Notes: generated by a model from the sequence alone, not told the origin. Shown: positions 22,421-33,230, counted from the stretch's first letter. The stretch is 64,000 bases of DNA from Perognathus longimembris pacificus (GCF_023159225.1 NC_063188.1:32291479-32355478), one strand, 5' to 3'. A program made the numbers and translations.

Positions 22421-22507
22421 AGTTATCCCTTTCTATGTAATATATGAATCCAAAAACTTCAAAGAACAAAGATATATTATGTTATGTTTTCTGGGTAAAA
22501 AGAAGTT

Positions 22508-22626
22508 GAATTGGGGATTTAACTCAGTGATAATGTGCTTGCCTAGCATGCCCTTCCCAAGGCCCTGGTGTTAAACCTTAATACTGCATAAAACAAAACA
22601 AAACAAAAAACAAACAAACAAACAAG
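22508..22626 (+). repeat. ID-like SINE with (CAAA)n tail
   Basis: 'ttggggatttaactcagtg', 'gtgcttgcctagcatgc' and 'taaaccttaatactgc' are an ID unit. The tail has become a run of CAAAA and CAAA repeats (about 22589-22625). Confidence 0.8.
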
Positions 22627-23430
22627 TTTCCAGTTCACTAAAAGGCTGCTTAGCTGGGTAATTCTGACCTAAGATCTCATGAAATCCCAGCCATCTGGGA
22701 CCATAGTTATCTGAAAGCTTGACTTGGAATGAAAGATGTGCTTGGGAAATGGCTCACTCATATAGATTTTGGCAGTAGATTTTAGTTTATTGTCATAGAT
22801 CCTTCTATAAAGCTTTTTGAATATCATTATATGGTAATAGCTTCTCCAGTGTGAGTGATCCAAGAGAAAGGAAATCACACTAATTGTATGATCAAGTCTC
22901 AGTAGTCACACATCATTACTTCTACCACCTTCTATTTATTAAAAGTGAGGCATTAAGTCCAACCCACACTCAAGAAGAGGAGAATGAAGTGGTACTTCAT
23001 GAAGGGAAGAGTATTAAGTAACTTGTTTCTAATATCTTCCACAGTGCCTGGAGCATCATGGAACTCTGTGATGTTTTCCCTGAGGTAAGGAAAGAATTAA
23101 GCAAGGAACTAATATCTTATTAGTTAGAGGAGATACCATACAATAATACTATATAAAAGATTAACCTCTTAGATCAAACTAGTCAACTAGATTAAGATTG
23201 AAGAAAATAAATGTCTAAGGAGAGAAGGGTTAAATAATGCACAGCATCTGTCTCCAATGTTAAAAGGTTGTTCTATGATCCCTCTGTCCTTCCTTCTTTC
23301 CTTATCCTTTCCTCTTTCTCTCCACTCCTCCCTTCCTCCCTTCCTCCCTTTTTCTAATCTTTTTTTATTAGGTACATAATTGATAGAGCCAAAATTTGGG
23401 TTTGCATTCTAGGACCTATCAAATTCTGTC
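22627..23430. other. Unassigned sequence with CT-rich tract
   Basis: Mostly unrecognised. A pyrimidine tract of TTCC and TCCC units occupies about 23280-23355. Confidence 0.45.
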
Positions 23431-23431
23431 T

Positions 23432-23586
23432 TTTTAATTAATTAATTTGGGAACAGTGTCTCCTTACACATTTCAGATTGTCCTGAAACTCCTTATGTAG
23501 CCCAAGCTGACCTTGGACTAATAATCTTCCTGTCTCAGCCTCCAGAGTGCTGAGATTGTAAGTGTGTGTCACTGTACTTGGCTATC
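23432..23586 (-). repeat. B1-like element, antisense
   Basis: 'cttatgtagcccaagctgac', 'cttggactaataatcttcc' and 'ctcagcctccagagtgctgag' are the antisense B1 body, followed by 'gtgtgtcactgtacttggc'. Confidence 0.78.
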
Positions 23587-23699
23587 AAATGCACTGTTTT
23601 TGAAGTGATCACACAGTGGATTTATTTGATCATCATGCAATGGCCTTGTCAGGGAACCAAGAGCCAGAATAGCTAGAGGGTTTCCCATACCTGTGTCTT

Positions 23700-24010
23700 A
23701 TACCCAATACAGTTTCTATCCAATCTCCAGTTATTAGCCAAACTATTTCTAGGCCTGTGGCTGAAGTTGGGATGACCAGGCTTCATCCCAACAGTACAAC
23801 CTATGATATTAAGTGTTTGGAGTTGTTGCTGATTGTGGTTTCCTCAGTATGCCAAGCCACTAATGTACTTCTGAACATCGATCTCAGCTACTTTGCCTCA
23901 AGCCTTGTTCTTTATCCCTCCCAATTATTTTGCAAAGTTTGGATAAATCCATTTTCTTGTTAGATCAACTAGGGTTGACTGCTTGCAAGTAAAATCCTGA
24001 CTAATATAGA
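23700..24010 (+). repeat. Possible ERVL/MaLR LTR remnant
   Basis: The 3' part ('ggataaatccattttcttg', 'ctgcttgcaagtaaaatcc', 'tgactaata') resembles the end of ancient MLT1-like LTRs. The 5' part does not align convincingly, so this is tentative. Confidence 0.35.
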
Positions 24011-24770
24011 AAAGTAGAATTGTCTGCCCAAAGTAACTCAGCAAGCAAAGTCTAGAATAATTCCTCAAATGTGTGTGTATCTCTCTCCAGAGCCAAGTCT
24101 TCTAACCCTTTTCACCCTTCCTTCCTGTGCAAGGCTTTCTTTCCAAACAAGATTTTGTTTTTCTCTAAGTTCCAGCCCCCCCCCCCCTGAAGCATATCCT
24201 GGATTCAATTTACTATATGATGAAACTGTGGAAAACAAGTCTAGGTTCTTGGGGGTGGGATGACCTCCTCTCAGGTGAGCAAGGGCATGCACTCATAGTT
24301 TATAAACCAACTGGCTCAAGATTAGTGCTGTTACAAAGGACTAGAAATTGCTGTAAAAAGCATGGTTCTACAAGGAAGAGATCCTATCAAATTGAGGAAA
24401 TTGGCAAAAGCCACAAGACAGTAGCATTCATCTAGACTATGAAGAACTCCATAAGACAAACTATCTGTTTACTTCCACAAGTAAATTTAAAAGAATAAAG
24501 GACAATGTATTAGTAGAGATTAGTAGATGGCCTAATGACCTTTCAACCAATTTCACAATATAGTTTTACTTTTTCCTGAAACAGGTAACCTGCAAAGAAC
24601 ACATGTTAATTATATATAAATTGGACAGTTACTGGTATTAAGGACTTGCTCCTTATGTCTCTCAAAAGAGGCAGTTTTTCTTTCTTGATAGTTTCAGAAA
24701 GGATCTTTCTATGAAGACCAGACTGGCAACCGTCCTCCTTCCTTTGACAGTCCAGTGCTGGAATCTCTGG
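24010..24770. other. Unassigned sequence
   Basis: No recognisable feature apart from a C11-C12 run at about 24176-24187. Confidence 0.4.
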
Positions 24771-24774
24771 CATG

Positions 24775-24885
24775 TGTCATCATATGAGGTCTCACTAAAT
24801 TTTCACCTAAGCTGCCCTTGAACCATGATCCTCCTGATTTCTGCCTAACGTAGCTGTGATTACAGGTGTGCACTACCACACTGGT
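24775..24885 (-). repeat. B1-like element, antisense
   Basis: 'aggtctcactaaattttcac', 'aagctgcccttgaaccatg' and 'gtgattacaggtgtgcac' are antisense B1 segments; diverged. Confidence 0.65.
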
Positions 24886-24967
24886 TTATAGGATGTTTTT
24901 AAGGGATATACCTAGAAATGGTTGATGATACTACTGTTCATATTCTATTGATTAAAAGCTACCACAT

Positions 24968-25432
24968 AAGCAGGGCACTGGTGGCTCGCACTTGTAATCC
25001 GTTACACAGGAGGCTGAGATATGGGATCATGGTTTGAAGCCAACCCGAGCAAAAATGTCTGTGAGACTCATCTCCAGTTAACCACTAGAAAACCAGAAGT
25101 GGAACAGTGGATCAAGTGCTAGAGCTCTAGTCTTGAGCAAAACACCTTAGAGGGCTGGGAATATGGCCTAGTGGCAAGAGTGCTTGCCTCCTACACATGA
25201 AGCTCTCGGTTTGATTCCCCAGTGCCACATATATGGAAAACGGCCAGAAGGGGCGCTGTGGCTCAGGTGGCAGAGTGCTAGTCTTGAGCAAAAAGAAGCC
25301 AGGGACAGTGCTCAGGCCCTGAGTCCAAGGCCCAGGACTGGCCAAAAAAACAAACAAACAAACAAACAAACAAAAAACACCTTAGGGACAGCACCCAGAC
25401 TTTGAGTTCAAGCCCCAGAACTGACAAAAAAA
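24968..25432 (+). mobile_element. Type B SINE split by a type A SINE
   Basis: The head ('gcactggtggctcgcac', 'caggaggctgagat') and part of the tail ('gagctctagtcttgagc') precede 25150. The rest of the Geo-like unit ('gggacagcacccagac', 'gagttcaagccccagaac') resumes at 25386 and ends in an A-run. It was intact before the type A insertion. Confidence 0.92.
25151..25373 (+). mobile_element. Type A SINE nested in a type B SINE, perfect TSD
   Basis: It is a full dimer with a (CAAA)n tail. The 12-base target duplication 'aaaacaccttag' at 25139-25150 and 25374-25385 lies wholly within the type B SINE. This gives a direct relative age: type A was active after this type B copy landed. Confidence 0.95.
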
Positions 25433-25554
25433 AAAACCAAAACCAAACCAAACACTACATGATATTAGTGAAGTTACAAATAGGGAAGGGAAATGCTTGC
25501 CCCGGAAGCAGATGAAAGATTTGATGAAGAATGAAGATACAGCTTGTTTTATGC

Positions 25555-25690
25555 CATAGCAACTTACTTAATTGCCTGTGCCTCAACTTTCCTGTGTAGA
25601 ATGATGATAATAGGCATATTTTAAGCTCTTACTGTAAGTATTAAATGAATTAATTATATGCAAAGCTTCAGAATCCTAACACATAGTGGG
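25555..25690 (+). repeat. MIR SINE
   Basis: 'gcctgtgcctcaactttcc', 'gtagaatgatgataatagg' and 'gtaagtattaaatgaatta' are the sense MIR core and 3' part. Confidence 0.75.
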
Positions 25691-25699
25691 TTTTTTTTT

Positions 25700-25842
25700 T
25701 TGGTTTATTGAAGATGGTCTTATTTTGCAGCCTAGCCTGACAGAGTTTGCTGTGTAACCAGGTTGGCCTTGAACTCACTGTGCTCCTGGCTCAGCATTTT
25801 ACACACTAGGATTACAGTTGTGTACCATCACACCCAGCCAAC
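25700..25842 (-). repeat. B1-like element, antisense
   Basis: A T-run is followed by 'gtgtaaccaggttggccttg', 'aactcactgtgctcctggc' and 'ggattacagttgtgtacc', a well-preserved antisense B1 monomer. Confidence 0.82.
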
Positions 25843-26084
25843 TTTGATGCGGTACTGCATTTTACAAGAATGGGAACAACATGAACAGAGGGCATGGCAG
25901 GGAGGACAATTGATCCATGTTTAAAGAAGATGAAGTGTGTGGTAAGCAGAAAGGCATGGGGGAACATATCTGGAATAGCAGGTTGGAGATTGTCCTCTCT
26001 AATTCCTAAATATAATAAGCTATAGATCACCACTGAAAACTGATGAAGTGGAATCATATTCTGGGAGAACTAGTAGGAAACAGG

Positions 26085-26160
26085 TAGTTCAGTCTTCTTA
26101 TTTGACACAAAAGGGAATTAGGACAAAAAGGAATTCAGTGACTTGTCCAAGGTAACAAAT
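26085..26160 (-). repeat. MIR fragment interrupted by a SINE
   Basis: 'gaattcagtgacttgtcc' and 'aaggtaacaaa' fit the antisense MIR core. The type A SINE at 26164 is inserted directly into this motif, and the motif resumes at 26367. Confidence 0.45.
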
Positions 26161-26163
26161 ATT

Positions 26164-26366
26164 ATTTTTTTTTTGGCCAGTCCTGGGCCTTGGACTCAGG
26201 GCCTGAGCACTGTCCCTGGCTTCTTTTTGCTCAAGGCTAGCACTCTGACACTTGAGCCACAGCACCACTACTGGCTGTTTTCTACATATGTGGTGCTGGG
26301 GAATCGAACCCAGGGCTTCATGTATATGAGACAAGCACTCTTGCCACTAGGCCATATTCGCAGCCC
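26164..26366 (-). mobile_element. Type A SINE, antisense, with TSD
   Basis: The full antisense dimer runs from the T-run and 'ggccagtcctgggcc' to 'atattcgcagccc'. The target duplication is 'aaggtaacaaatatt' (26149-26163) against 'aaggtaacaaaatatt' (26367-26382), with one extra A. Confidence 0.94.
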
Positions 26367-26438
26367 AAGGTAACAAAATATTTTCTGATGGTATAGTTAA
26401 GATGAATTTAGCCTTTTGATTTGCCAGCTTTGATCTCT

Positions 26439-26440
<2 letters not shown>

Positions 26441-26490
<50 letters not shown>
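26441..26490. repeat. (TG)25 microsatellite
   Basis: An uninterrupted 50-base TG array. It continues into imperfect TG-rich sequence to about 26523 and then a T-run belonging to the antisense SINE downstream. Confidence 0.97.
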
Positions 26491-26492
<2 letters not shown>

Positions 26493-26524
26493 GTGTGAGT
26501 TGTGTGTAGGTGCATGTGTGTGTC

Positions 26525-26665
26525 CTTTTTTTTTAAAGAATTTTTTAGTGGGGGGGGGTGCTGACTTTGAACGTTTATGCTCAGAGATCTGGTTTCAAAG
26601 ATCCTCAAATCTCAGTCTCCTGAGTAGCTAGAATTACAAGCTTGATTCACCAGTACCTGGCTCTT
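26525..26665 (-). repeat. Type B SINE fragment, antisense
   Basis: 'cctcaaatctcagtctcctg' and 'agtagctagaattacaagc' are the antisense B1-like head. The Geo-like half is mostly lost. Confidence 0.65.
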
Positions 26666-26667
26666 TG

Positions 26668-26776
26668 TTTTTCATATAGGCTCTCATATTTTTGGCCCAA
26701 GGATGCTCAGTCTTGATCCTCTTACTTACGCCCCCTTAGCTAGGATAATAGGTGTGAGCCACCATAACTGGCCCTG
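26668..26776 (-). repeat. B1-like element, antisense
   Basis: 'ttttggcccaaggatgctc', 'gatcctcttacttacgccc' and 'aggtgtgagccaccataac' are antisense B1 segments. Confidence 0.65.
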
Positions 26777-26787
26777 ACAAAGTATTT

Positions 26788-27022
26788 TTTATGCCAGTCC
26801 TGGGGCTTGAACTCAGGGTCGGGGCACTGTCCCTTAGCATTCTCACTCAAGACTGGAGCTTTAGTGCTTCAGCCACGGCTCTACTTCCAGCTTTTTGGTG
26901 GTTAACTGGAGGCAAAAGTCTCAAGGACTTTTCTGCCCAGGCTGGTTTCAGATTGTAATTCTCAGATCTCAGACTCCTGAGTAGTTAGGATTACAGGTAT
27001 GAACCACTGGCGCCCAGCAATA
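26788..27022 (-). mobile_element. Type B SINE, antisense
   Basis: The complete antisense composite runs from 'gccagtcctggggcttgaac' through the linker 'ggttaactggaggcaaaag' to 'ggattacaggtatgaacc' and 'ggcgcccagc'. Confidence 0.9.
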
Positions 27023-27099
27023 TTTGTCTTTTTAAATGTAGCTTAACATGAGGATCTGAAGTTCCAGCTATTGTATTGCAAATGACAATATTCTTCTTC

Positions 27100-27320
27100 A
27101 GAAATTTTTATGTCAGAATAATACTCCATTATATATATCTACCACATTTTCTTTATTCGTTCCTCAGTTTACCAACATCTAGGTTGACTCTTATAATTGG
27201 CTACTGTGAATAGTATTGCTATAAAATGGGTATACAGGCATCTCTATTGTATGTTGATTCACTTTCTTTCAGATATATGCTAGGAGTGGTAATAGGTCAT
27301 CCGACAGTCCTGTTTCAGGT
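27100..27320 (-). mobile_element. L1 ORF2 3'-end fragment, antisense
   Basis: 'aataatactccattatatat', 'ctaccacattttctttattc', 'ggctactgtgaatagtattg' and 'agatatatgctaggagtgg' are the reverse complement of the L1 ORF2 C-terminal region ending near the stop. It is ancient, with no visible target duplication. Confidence 0.82.
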
Positions 27321-28355
27321 TTGTGATTTCTATACTGATTTCTATCCCCAAATCTATCATACTTGATTTATGCAACCAAATGTCTGGGGAGGGGTGTCAC
27401 TGGCTCCCAAGTTCACCAACCAGAGCTCTGGAAGTCTATTCAAGGCTATAGCATGGACAAATAAATATTCAGTTTAAAGTTTTCATCAATATTTTATGCA
27501 TTGCCTCTAGATTTATTTTATGACGTCAATTCTTTGATCTTGATGTATTCAGTTTCTCCTAGAGTTGTCCCGGGGATCCAGAGAGGAAGAGAATTCTGTC
27601 ACTGTCATGATTCTTAAAGACGGAGTAGGATTTTTTCCAGACAAAGGCAATAAAGAATGGAACAGTAGAAATAATATATTCCTAGGTAGAAATACCATTT
27701 CTAGGGATTTTTATGTAGAAAATATTTTGGGGTAGAAATTAAGTAGGAATTATACACACACACACACACACACACACACGCGCGCGCACACACACACATG
27801 TCCAAGAAGATATGTATTAAAAACACTTTTAAGTGGAATGTAAATTTTTAAATAACTGATTTCAAGTGGTTCTAGTATTCTTCACTGTGTTTCAGAACTA
27901 CTTGAAATAATTAAAAATGTTTTATATTTTGAAGTAGTGAGTTCTCAGCCTTTAGATTAGAACATGTAATTCTAAAAAGGACAACCTTAATTTGGGGACT
28001 AATACAACAAAGTGTTTAAATTTGGATTTCTCTGGAAAATCAGGCTGTAACACACTTTCTGTTACATATTAGTATATAAACTCTAAACACAGAAACTTTT
28101 CATTACAATTCTTGGCAATCAGAACACTAACCAGAATATCTGAAAACTACTTCGTGGAGTTTGCTTGCACTTTTGAACCAATCACCTTGGGAAATCATCT
28201 GGAGGCTCTATCATGGCAGTCCACTCATCTTTTGGCTCTAAGTAATGGAAAATGTACTCTTGGTAGTTTGGAAAAATAAGTGTGGTGCAGATGCCTTGAA
28301 GGATTCTAGGGTATCTTCATGGAATCCATACAAAAATGAAACAATTAAGAGTGTC
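27321..28355. other. Unassigned sequence with CA/CG repeat
   Basis: No gene or repeat family recognised except the dinucleotide block at 27754-27798. Confidence 0.4.
27754..27798. repeat. (AC)n-(CG)4-(CA)n compound microsatellite
   Basis: Twelve or more AC units pass into CGCGCGC and back into CA units. The whole tract is alternating purine-pyrimidine, the sequence type most prone to left-handed Z-DNA. Confidence 0.95.
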
Positions 28356-28357
28356 TA

Positions 28358-28797
28358 GTCCATTTTCTGTTGCTATAACAAATATATGCATCAGTCTACT
28401 TTATAATGAAATGTAGATTTATTAGATGACTATTTTGGAGGATGAAAATCCAAGATTAGGTGACCCTATATATTTGGCCTCTAGAGAGGGTCATTTGGCT
28501 ACATCTCATGTGGTGAATGGTAAGGTGATGAGAATGCATGCCGAGGAAGAGATCACATGATGAGGTAGGAAACAGGAAGGATTCAGGGACCAGACTTTTG
28601 CTTGTAATAACAACCTACTCCCATGGGAGCTAACTAGGGTTCTTCAAGTGCTACATTAAGTCCTTCAAAGAACTGTGACCCCAGTGACTTTCACCAGGCT
28701 CTATTGCTTAAAGATCCTTTCACTTCAATGCCACCACACAGAGAGTGAGGTTCCAGTACATGGTTCTTTGGGGGACAAACTCTGTCTAAATCACAGC
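28358..28797 (-). repeat. MaLR LTR, antisense
   Basis: 'agtccattttctgttgctat', 'gaggatgaaaatccaagatt', 'gaagagatcacatgatgagg' and 'gttctttgggggacaaactc' follow the reverse complement of MST/MLT-type MaLR LTRs from end to end. Confidence 0.82.
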
Positions 28798-28799
28798 AT

Positions 28800-29284
28800 A
28801 GCAGAATAACAGAAGCCAGGACACCTTAGTAGTATATCCTTGAGGAGCAGGGATCAAAAACTCAGGGTCAGGCATTGAACCTATTTTTTTCTAGCCAATT
28901 GTTGCCATACAGGAATTTGGCCACATGTTGCTAGATCTAGTATAGGCAGAATTGTGAATTCTTATGTGATATTCCTTGGGTTTTAAATACTAGCTAGTAA
29001 ATCAAATTGAAGAAAAATTCTCATGAAACACACTCAAAGGACCAAACACGTCCTTGGCTTCCACCTCCAAGTTCTACCACTGAAGTGACTCAACTCCAAT
29101 AATTGGTTCTCTTGGCTTTGCTCCACTCAGGGTTCACATTTCCTGTAGAGACAATTTGTTCTGACATATGGACCTACCCTATCCTGTCTAGCTCTGATGG
29201 AGGATAGAGTCACTTAACATAGATAGGCATAGCTAGCAAGGGGGTGGTGTCCTTTTTATGTAATGAATGATGTGATTCTCTGAG
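28800..29284. other. Unassigned sequence
   Basis: No recognisable feature. Confidence 0.4.
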
Positions 29285-29430
29285 AATGAAGATCAAGGCG
29301 AGCACATACTAAGTGCTAGGAAGTGATTTGTAAAGGATTTTCTTACATTTAGGTTTCCCAATGGCCTGATGAAGGAAACTCTCATTCCCACAGTACAGAT
29401 GAGGAACACAAAGTTCTGAGAGTAGTTTGT
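29285..29430 (-). repeat. MIR SINE, antisense
   Basis: 'gcacatactaagtgctagg', 'ggcctgatgaaggaaactc' and 'cagtacagatgaggaacac' follow the antisense MIR layout. Confidence 0.65.
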
Positions 29431-29539
29431 CTTCTCTGAAATGCAGGTTGAAATTTAATCATCATTGTGGGATAGTAAGAGGTAGGAGAAAGTAGGACCT
29501 CTAAGAGAAGAGCAGGACTCTGCCTACAGGAGTATATTA

Positions 29540-29767
29540 ACTCCTTCATGTGATTAATGGGTTGATGGGTTAATAGATTACCTTGAAAGGGTCTTAGATC
29601 TCTCTCCATTTGAGGCCCTGAGCTGCCTCAGGACATTGCCAGCAAGAAGGCAATCATCAGATGCAGGTTTGAAACTTTGGAACAGAACTGTGAGCCACAG
29701 TAAACCTCTTTTCTTTGTAATGTATCTGGTGTGTGGCACTGTATTATTGGAACAGGAAAACAAAAAG
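29540..29767 (+). repeat. MaLR LTR 3' part
   Basis: 'gcaagaaggcaatcatcag', 'aacagaactgtgagccacag', 'aaacctcttttctttgtaat' and 'ggcactgtattattggaac' match the R/U5 portion of MaLR LTRs (agaactgtgagccaaataaacctcttttctttataaatt). The open frames here are LTR translations. Confidence 0.72.
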
Positions 29768-29899
29768 ACCATGATGGATTTGCCTAACACCACACAGCTG
29801 GAGGTGGGAAGGCAATGAAGTTGGCTCCCTCATCTCTTGCTCATAATCACTTCCCCATGGCATTCTTAAGGAAAGATGTTTTGGAATATGATAGCTACT

Positions 29900-30040
29900 T
29901 CACTATCTTAAGTGAGAGTTTTGGGGCCATTCGTCTTCCAGACGCTCACAGACTGGAAGCTGAGACTCTGTCTGGGATAGTCATTTGCCTAAGGTGGCAG
30001 AGCTAGTAATAATAGGATTCCTCCATCCTTGTGTCCTCTC
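29900..30040 (-). repeat. MIR SINE, antisense
   Basis: 'ggaagctgagactctgtctgg', 'catttgcctaaggtggcag' and 'agctagtaataataggattc' are the antisense MIR core. Confidence 0.6.
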
Positions 30041-30905
30041 CAACACAGTCTTCTCTTTTCAGTAAGTTGAATGCAATATGAGTGCCTGCCAACACCTCAT
30101 TTCTATTAGTAGGAACTCATTATTGCCTTCATTCATTTTTAAAAATTTCAGTCACTCTCTTACTTTCAATGCTGTGTGTTTACCTGTTCTTCCCAGATCT
30201 GCTGTTTATCTATGAAGACCAAGGGGAGTGCTGGAATGCTTGCTTCTTCCAGAGCAGCATGCATAATTTCCCATTTGCAACACTTTTTCCATTTGTCAGA
30301 GCTCAGCAGTCATGGAGCAAACCCCAGCAACTTTCCAACATCAACATGGCCAGGATGCATTTAAAGTTATACATAAAGAACTCAGCCATTGAACCCTAGC
30401 AGACAGTGTTCACTGTCACCCTTGCCACATTTCCAGGCAAGCTTGAGAATATGAGCATATCTCAGAAATGAAAAGAATGGGTTTGGAAAAACTGTTAGTG
30501 TATGAGCTAATCTCAATGACTAACTTGGAACTTCAAGGTAGACACAGATGGTTCATTTTGTGTACTTTGGAGAGATGCCCTTGGATATTAGGCCTTCTGA
30601 GAGAAGATCATAGTTAAGGAAGGACCTGAACCTTCTGTAAAAAGTTAGACTGTAGAAATTAGAGGGTATAGTGGGTAGAATCATAGTTATACAGCTCTTT
30701 AAGCCACCCAAGTTTGCATGCCTCCTTGTGTTACTGTCCTGGTTAAAACTATGGAATGAACCTTTTGTCAGTGTCACTGGTGGGGACACTTGCCCAGGAG
30801 ACCGGTGTTCCTATCCACTATTCTTGATCCGGGCTCCCTTAGCCCTGGAGAGGTAGGGCATGAATAAACTTTAGGCATTTCAAGAATCTTTTGAAGGGAT
30901 ATATA
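30041..30905. other. Unassigned sequence
   Basis: No recognised repeat. A 105-aa frame at 30082-30399 has no domain that I recognise. The open frames overlap in two frames, as expected by chance. Confidence 0.35.
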
Positions 30906-30911
30906 AAATAT

Positions 30912-31135
30912 GGGGTTAGGCACTGATGCCTCATACCTGTAATCCTAGCTACTCAAGTGGCTGAGATCTGAGGATCACAGTTTGAAGCCAGGCTGAGTAG
31001 GAAAGTCTGGGAGACTTTTATACCCAATTAACCACCAAAAAGCCAGAAATGGAGCTATGGCTCAAGTAGTAGAGTGCTAGCCTTGAGTGGAAAATCCAAG
31101 AGACAGTGCAAGGCACTGAGTTCAAGCACCAGGAC

Positions 31136-31140
<5 letters not shown>
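30912..31140 (+). mobile_element. Type B SINE with (AC)n tail
   Basis: The full composite runs from 'ggcactgatgcctcatacc' to 'gagttcaagcaccaggacc'. Its tail has become the AC array at 31141-31185. Confidence 0.9.

Positions 31141-31185
<45 letters not shown>
31141..31185. repeat. (AC)n microsatellite
   Basis: A 45-base AC array in the tail position of a plus-strand type B SINE. Confidence 0.97.
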
Positions 31186-31187
<2 letters not shown>

Positions 31188-31200
31188 TGTAGGAAATGTA

Positions 31201-31470
31201 GGAGCTGGGTGCGGGTGGCTCATGCCAGTAATCCTAGCTGCTCAGGAGGCTGAGATCTGAGGATCATAGTTTGAAGCCAGCCCAGGCAGGAAAGTCTGTG
31301 AAAGTCTTATCTCCAATTGACCACCCAAATGCTGGAGGTAAACCTATGGCTCAAGTGGTAGAGCATTAGCTTTGAACAGAACAACATCAACAACAACATA
31401 AAGAAATATTTAAAGAAAAGCTTAGGGACAGCACCCAGACACTGAGTTCAAGCCTAAGGATTGGCACACA
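31201..31470 (+). mobile_element. Type B SINE with internal A-rich insertion
   Basis: It is a second sense type B copy directly after the previous one. Between 'gagcattagctttgaac' and 'gcttagggacagcac' it carries about 50 extra bases of CAA and A-rich repeat, so the Geo-like unit is split. Confidence 0.88.
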
Positions 31471-32187
31471 AAAATATGAGGGGATGCACCTTGATTGCCC
31501 TAAGAAGAGTAGTTAAAGATCTGATAAGATAGTTAATGGGCCCATGATCTAAAGAAATAAATACAAACCACTGGTCTGAAGGTTCAGGTAAACAAACAAG
31601 AACACTTCTGACTGCATCATTTCAGGAATATACTGGAATGGATGGCAGGGATTTTCCTGACCCTGCAAATCTACATGGGCTTCATGGATAAAGCTGCTGA
31701 GAGTTGGTGGGAGAGGCAGGCTATCTCTGCAAGAGTTGATAGAAAACTGGCGGAGGGCATCTACATTGGCAGAAGAGACAGAGATGTCAGGGCATCTGAA
31801 GGAAGGATGGGGTCCAGTCAGGGTCAAACATTTTGAAATAAGAGCAGAGAAGCCAATGTGAAATCACTCCACAGGCCTCAGCTGAGCTGCTGAGATGGAA
31901 TCTGGATGGCAAAGCGCAAAAGCTGTCTCAAAGAAGATTTGTGTTTAACTGTGATATTTAATATTCGTTTGCAAGGCAAAACAGTAGCAATCAATGCGGA
32001 AGTAAAGGAGCAGCTGCTGCTTCCCAAATACTGTCAACAAGACAGAAAATGTGCGAGGTGTTATGAAGAATGGCTGTGATTATGCCAGAGGAGCAATTCT
32101 GGTAGGGTAAGCAGGGTTATGAATATTGAGTTTAGTCTTAAGAGCAGGCTCTCTATGTGTATATCCATGTGCAAGGGCATACCAAAG

Positions 32188-32190
<3 letters not shown>
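31471..32190. other. Unassigned sequence
   Basis: No gene recognised. Part of 31830-31920 resembles other ancient-repeat sequence but cannot be assigned. Confidence 0.35.

Positions 32191-32228
<38 letters not shown>
32191..32228. repeat. (GT)19 microsatellite
   Basis: A 38-base GT array with no SINE tail beside it. Confidence 0.97.
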
Positions 32229-32231
<3 letters not shown>

Positions 32232-32439
32232 CCTGTATGAGCAAACACAGACAGTTGGGAGGAAAGGACAGAATCTGAAAAGGGAGTCACAAAGAGGAGG
32301 GGAGAAAGTGGAACAGAGATGGAGGGAGGTGATAGGAGAGTAAGAAGGGAGAAGAGAAATAATGGATTTGCTTTTTGTTCCGAGGGTCAATGGGAAGCTA
32401 CCTACCATATGTTCTGGCAATCTGTATAAAGCATGCTAT

Positions 32440-32575
32440 AAGCCTGATATGGAGGGGTGCTCGCCTATAATCCCAATAAATAGGGAAATAGGGAGGCTGA
32501 GGCAGGAGAACTGTGAGTTCCAGGCCATCTTAGGTTATGTAACTGAGGTTGAGCCTGGTCCCCAAAAAAGGAAAT
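32440..32575 (+). repeat. B1-like monomer
   Basis: 'gcctataatcccaataaat', 'aggctgaggcaggagaactg' and 'gagttccaggccatcttagg' are a sense B1. It contains a short local duplication of 'ataaatagggaaatagggag'-type sequence. Confidence 0.8.
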
Positions 32576-32627
32576 ACAATAGGGATATACACATACACAC
32601 AAACACAATGTTAATGCCTTCTTTTGT

Positions 32628-32832
32628 TTCTACTACTGGGGCTTGAACTCAAGGCCTTTACTCACTCAGCTTATTTGCTCACCTGGTGGCTCTACTACTT
32701 GAGGGACAACTCCAGTCTATTTTTTTTTCTGGCTAAGAAGAGATGAAGTCTCATGAACTAATCTGCACAGATTGGCTATGATCTCAGTCTACTGAGTAGC
32801 TAGAATTACAGGCGTGAGCCAGCAGCACTCAA
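32628..32832 (-). mobile_element. Type B SINE, antisense, old
   Basis: 'ggggcttgaactcaaggcc', 'ctctactacttgagggac' and 'actgagtagctagaattacag' then 'gcgtgagccagcagc' give the antisense composite; diverged. Confidence 0.78.
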
Positions 32833-33060
32833 TGGCCAAGTGCTTTTTATTTAAAAGTAGCTTTAAGAAAACATTCCTAGTCTCTCCTCTTTCAAATAGA
32901 TTGGTTTTTGTTTCTTTTACTTGAGATAGGGTCTTGTTCTATAGTCTGCACTGTCCCGGAACATTTAACCTTCCTAATTTAACCATGCATATGCTAGGAT
33001 TATATGTGCCATGTACAAACACTGCCTGCCAGATTACTGTCTTCCTTTTTTTCTTTTCTT

Positions 33061-33155
33061 TCCCTCCCTCCCTCCCTCCCTCCCTCCCTCCCTCCCTCCC
33101 TCCCTTCCTCCCTTCCTCCCTTCCTCCCTTCCTTTCCTCTCTTCTTTCTTTCTGT
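33061..33155. repeat. (TCCC)n / (TTCC)n pyrimidine tract
   Basis: About 95 bases of pure pyrimidine, starting with some 11 TCCC units and passing into mixed CTTCCTCC units. Polyproline/serine frames over it are artefacts. Confidence 0.96.
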
Positions 33156-33230
33156 AGTATGGGGGTTAAACTCAGAGCCTTGTACTTGCTACGAATGTGC
33201 TCTACCCCTTGAGCTATGCCCACAGCTTCT
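33156..33230 (-). repeat. ID-like SINE monomer, antisense
   Basis: 'gggggttaaactcagagcc', 'gtacttgctacgaatgtgc' and 'accccttgagctatgccc' are an antisense ID-type unit. The pyrimidine tract lies at its 3' (tail) side. Confidence 0.75.

Noticed and set aside
29578..29818. Open frames on both strands near 29.6-29.8 kb
   Set aside because: They overlap the MaLR LTR 3' part and lack any coding signature.
33061..33155. CRISPR-like regular repeat
   Set aside because: It is a simple tetranucleotide array without spacers, in a mammalian genome.
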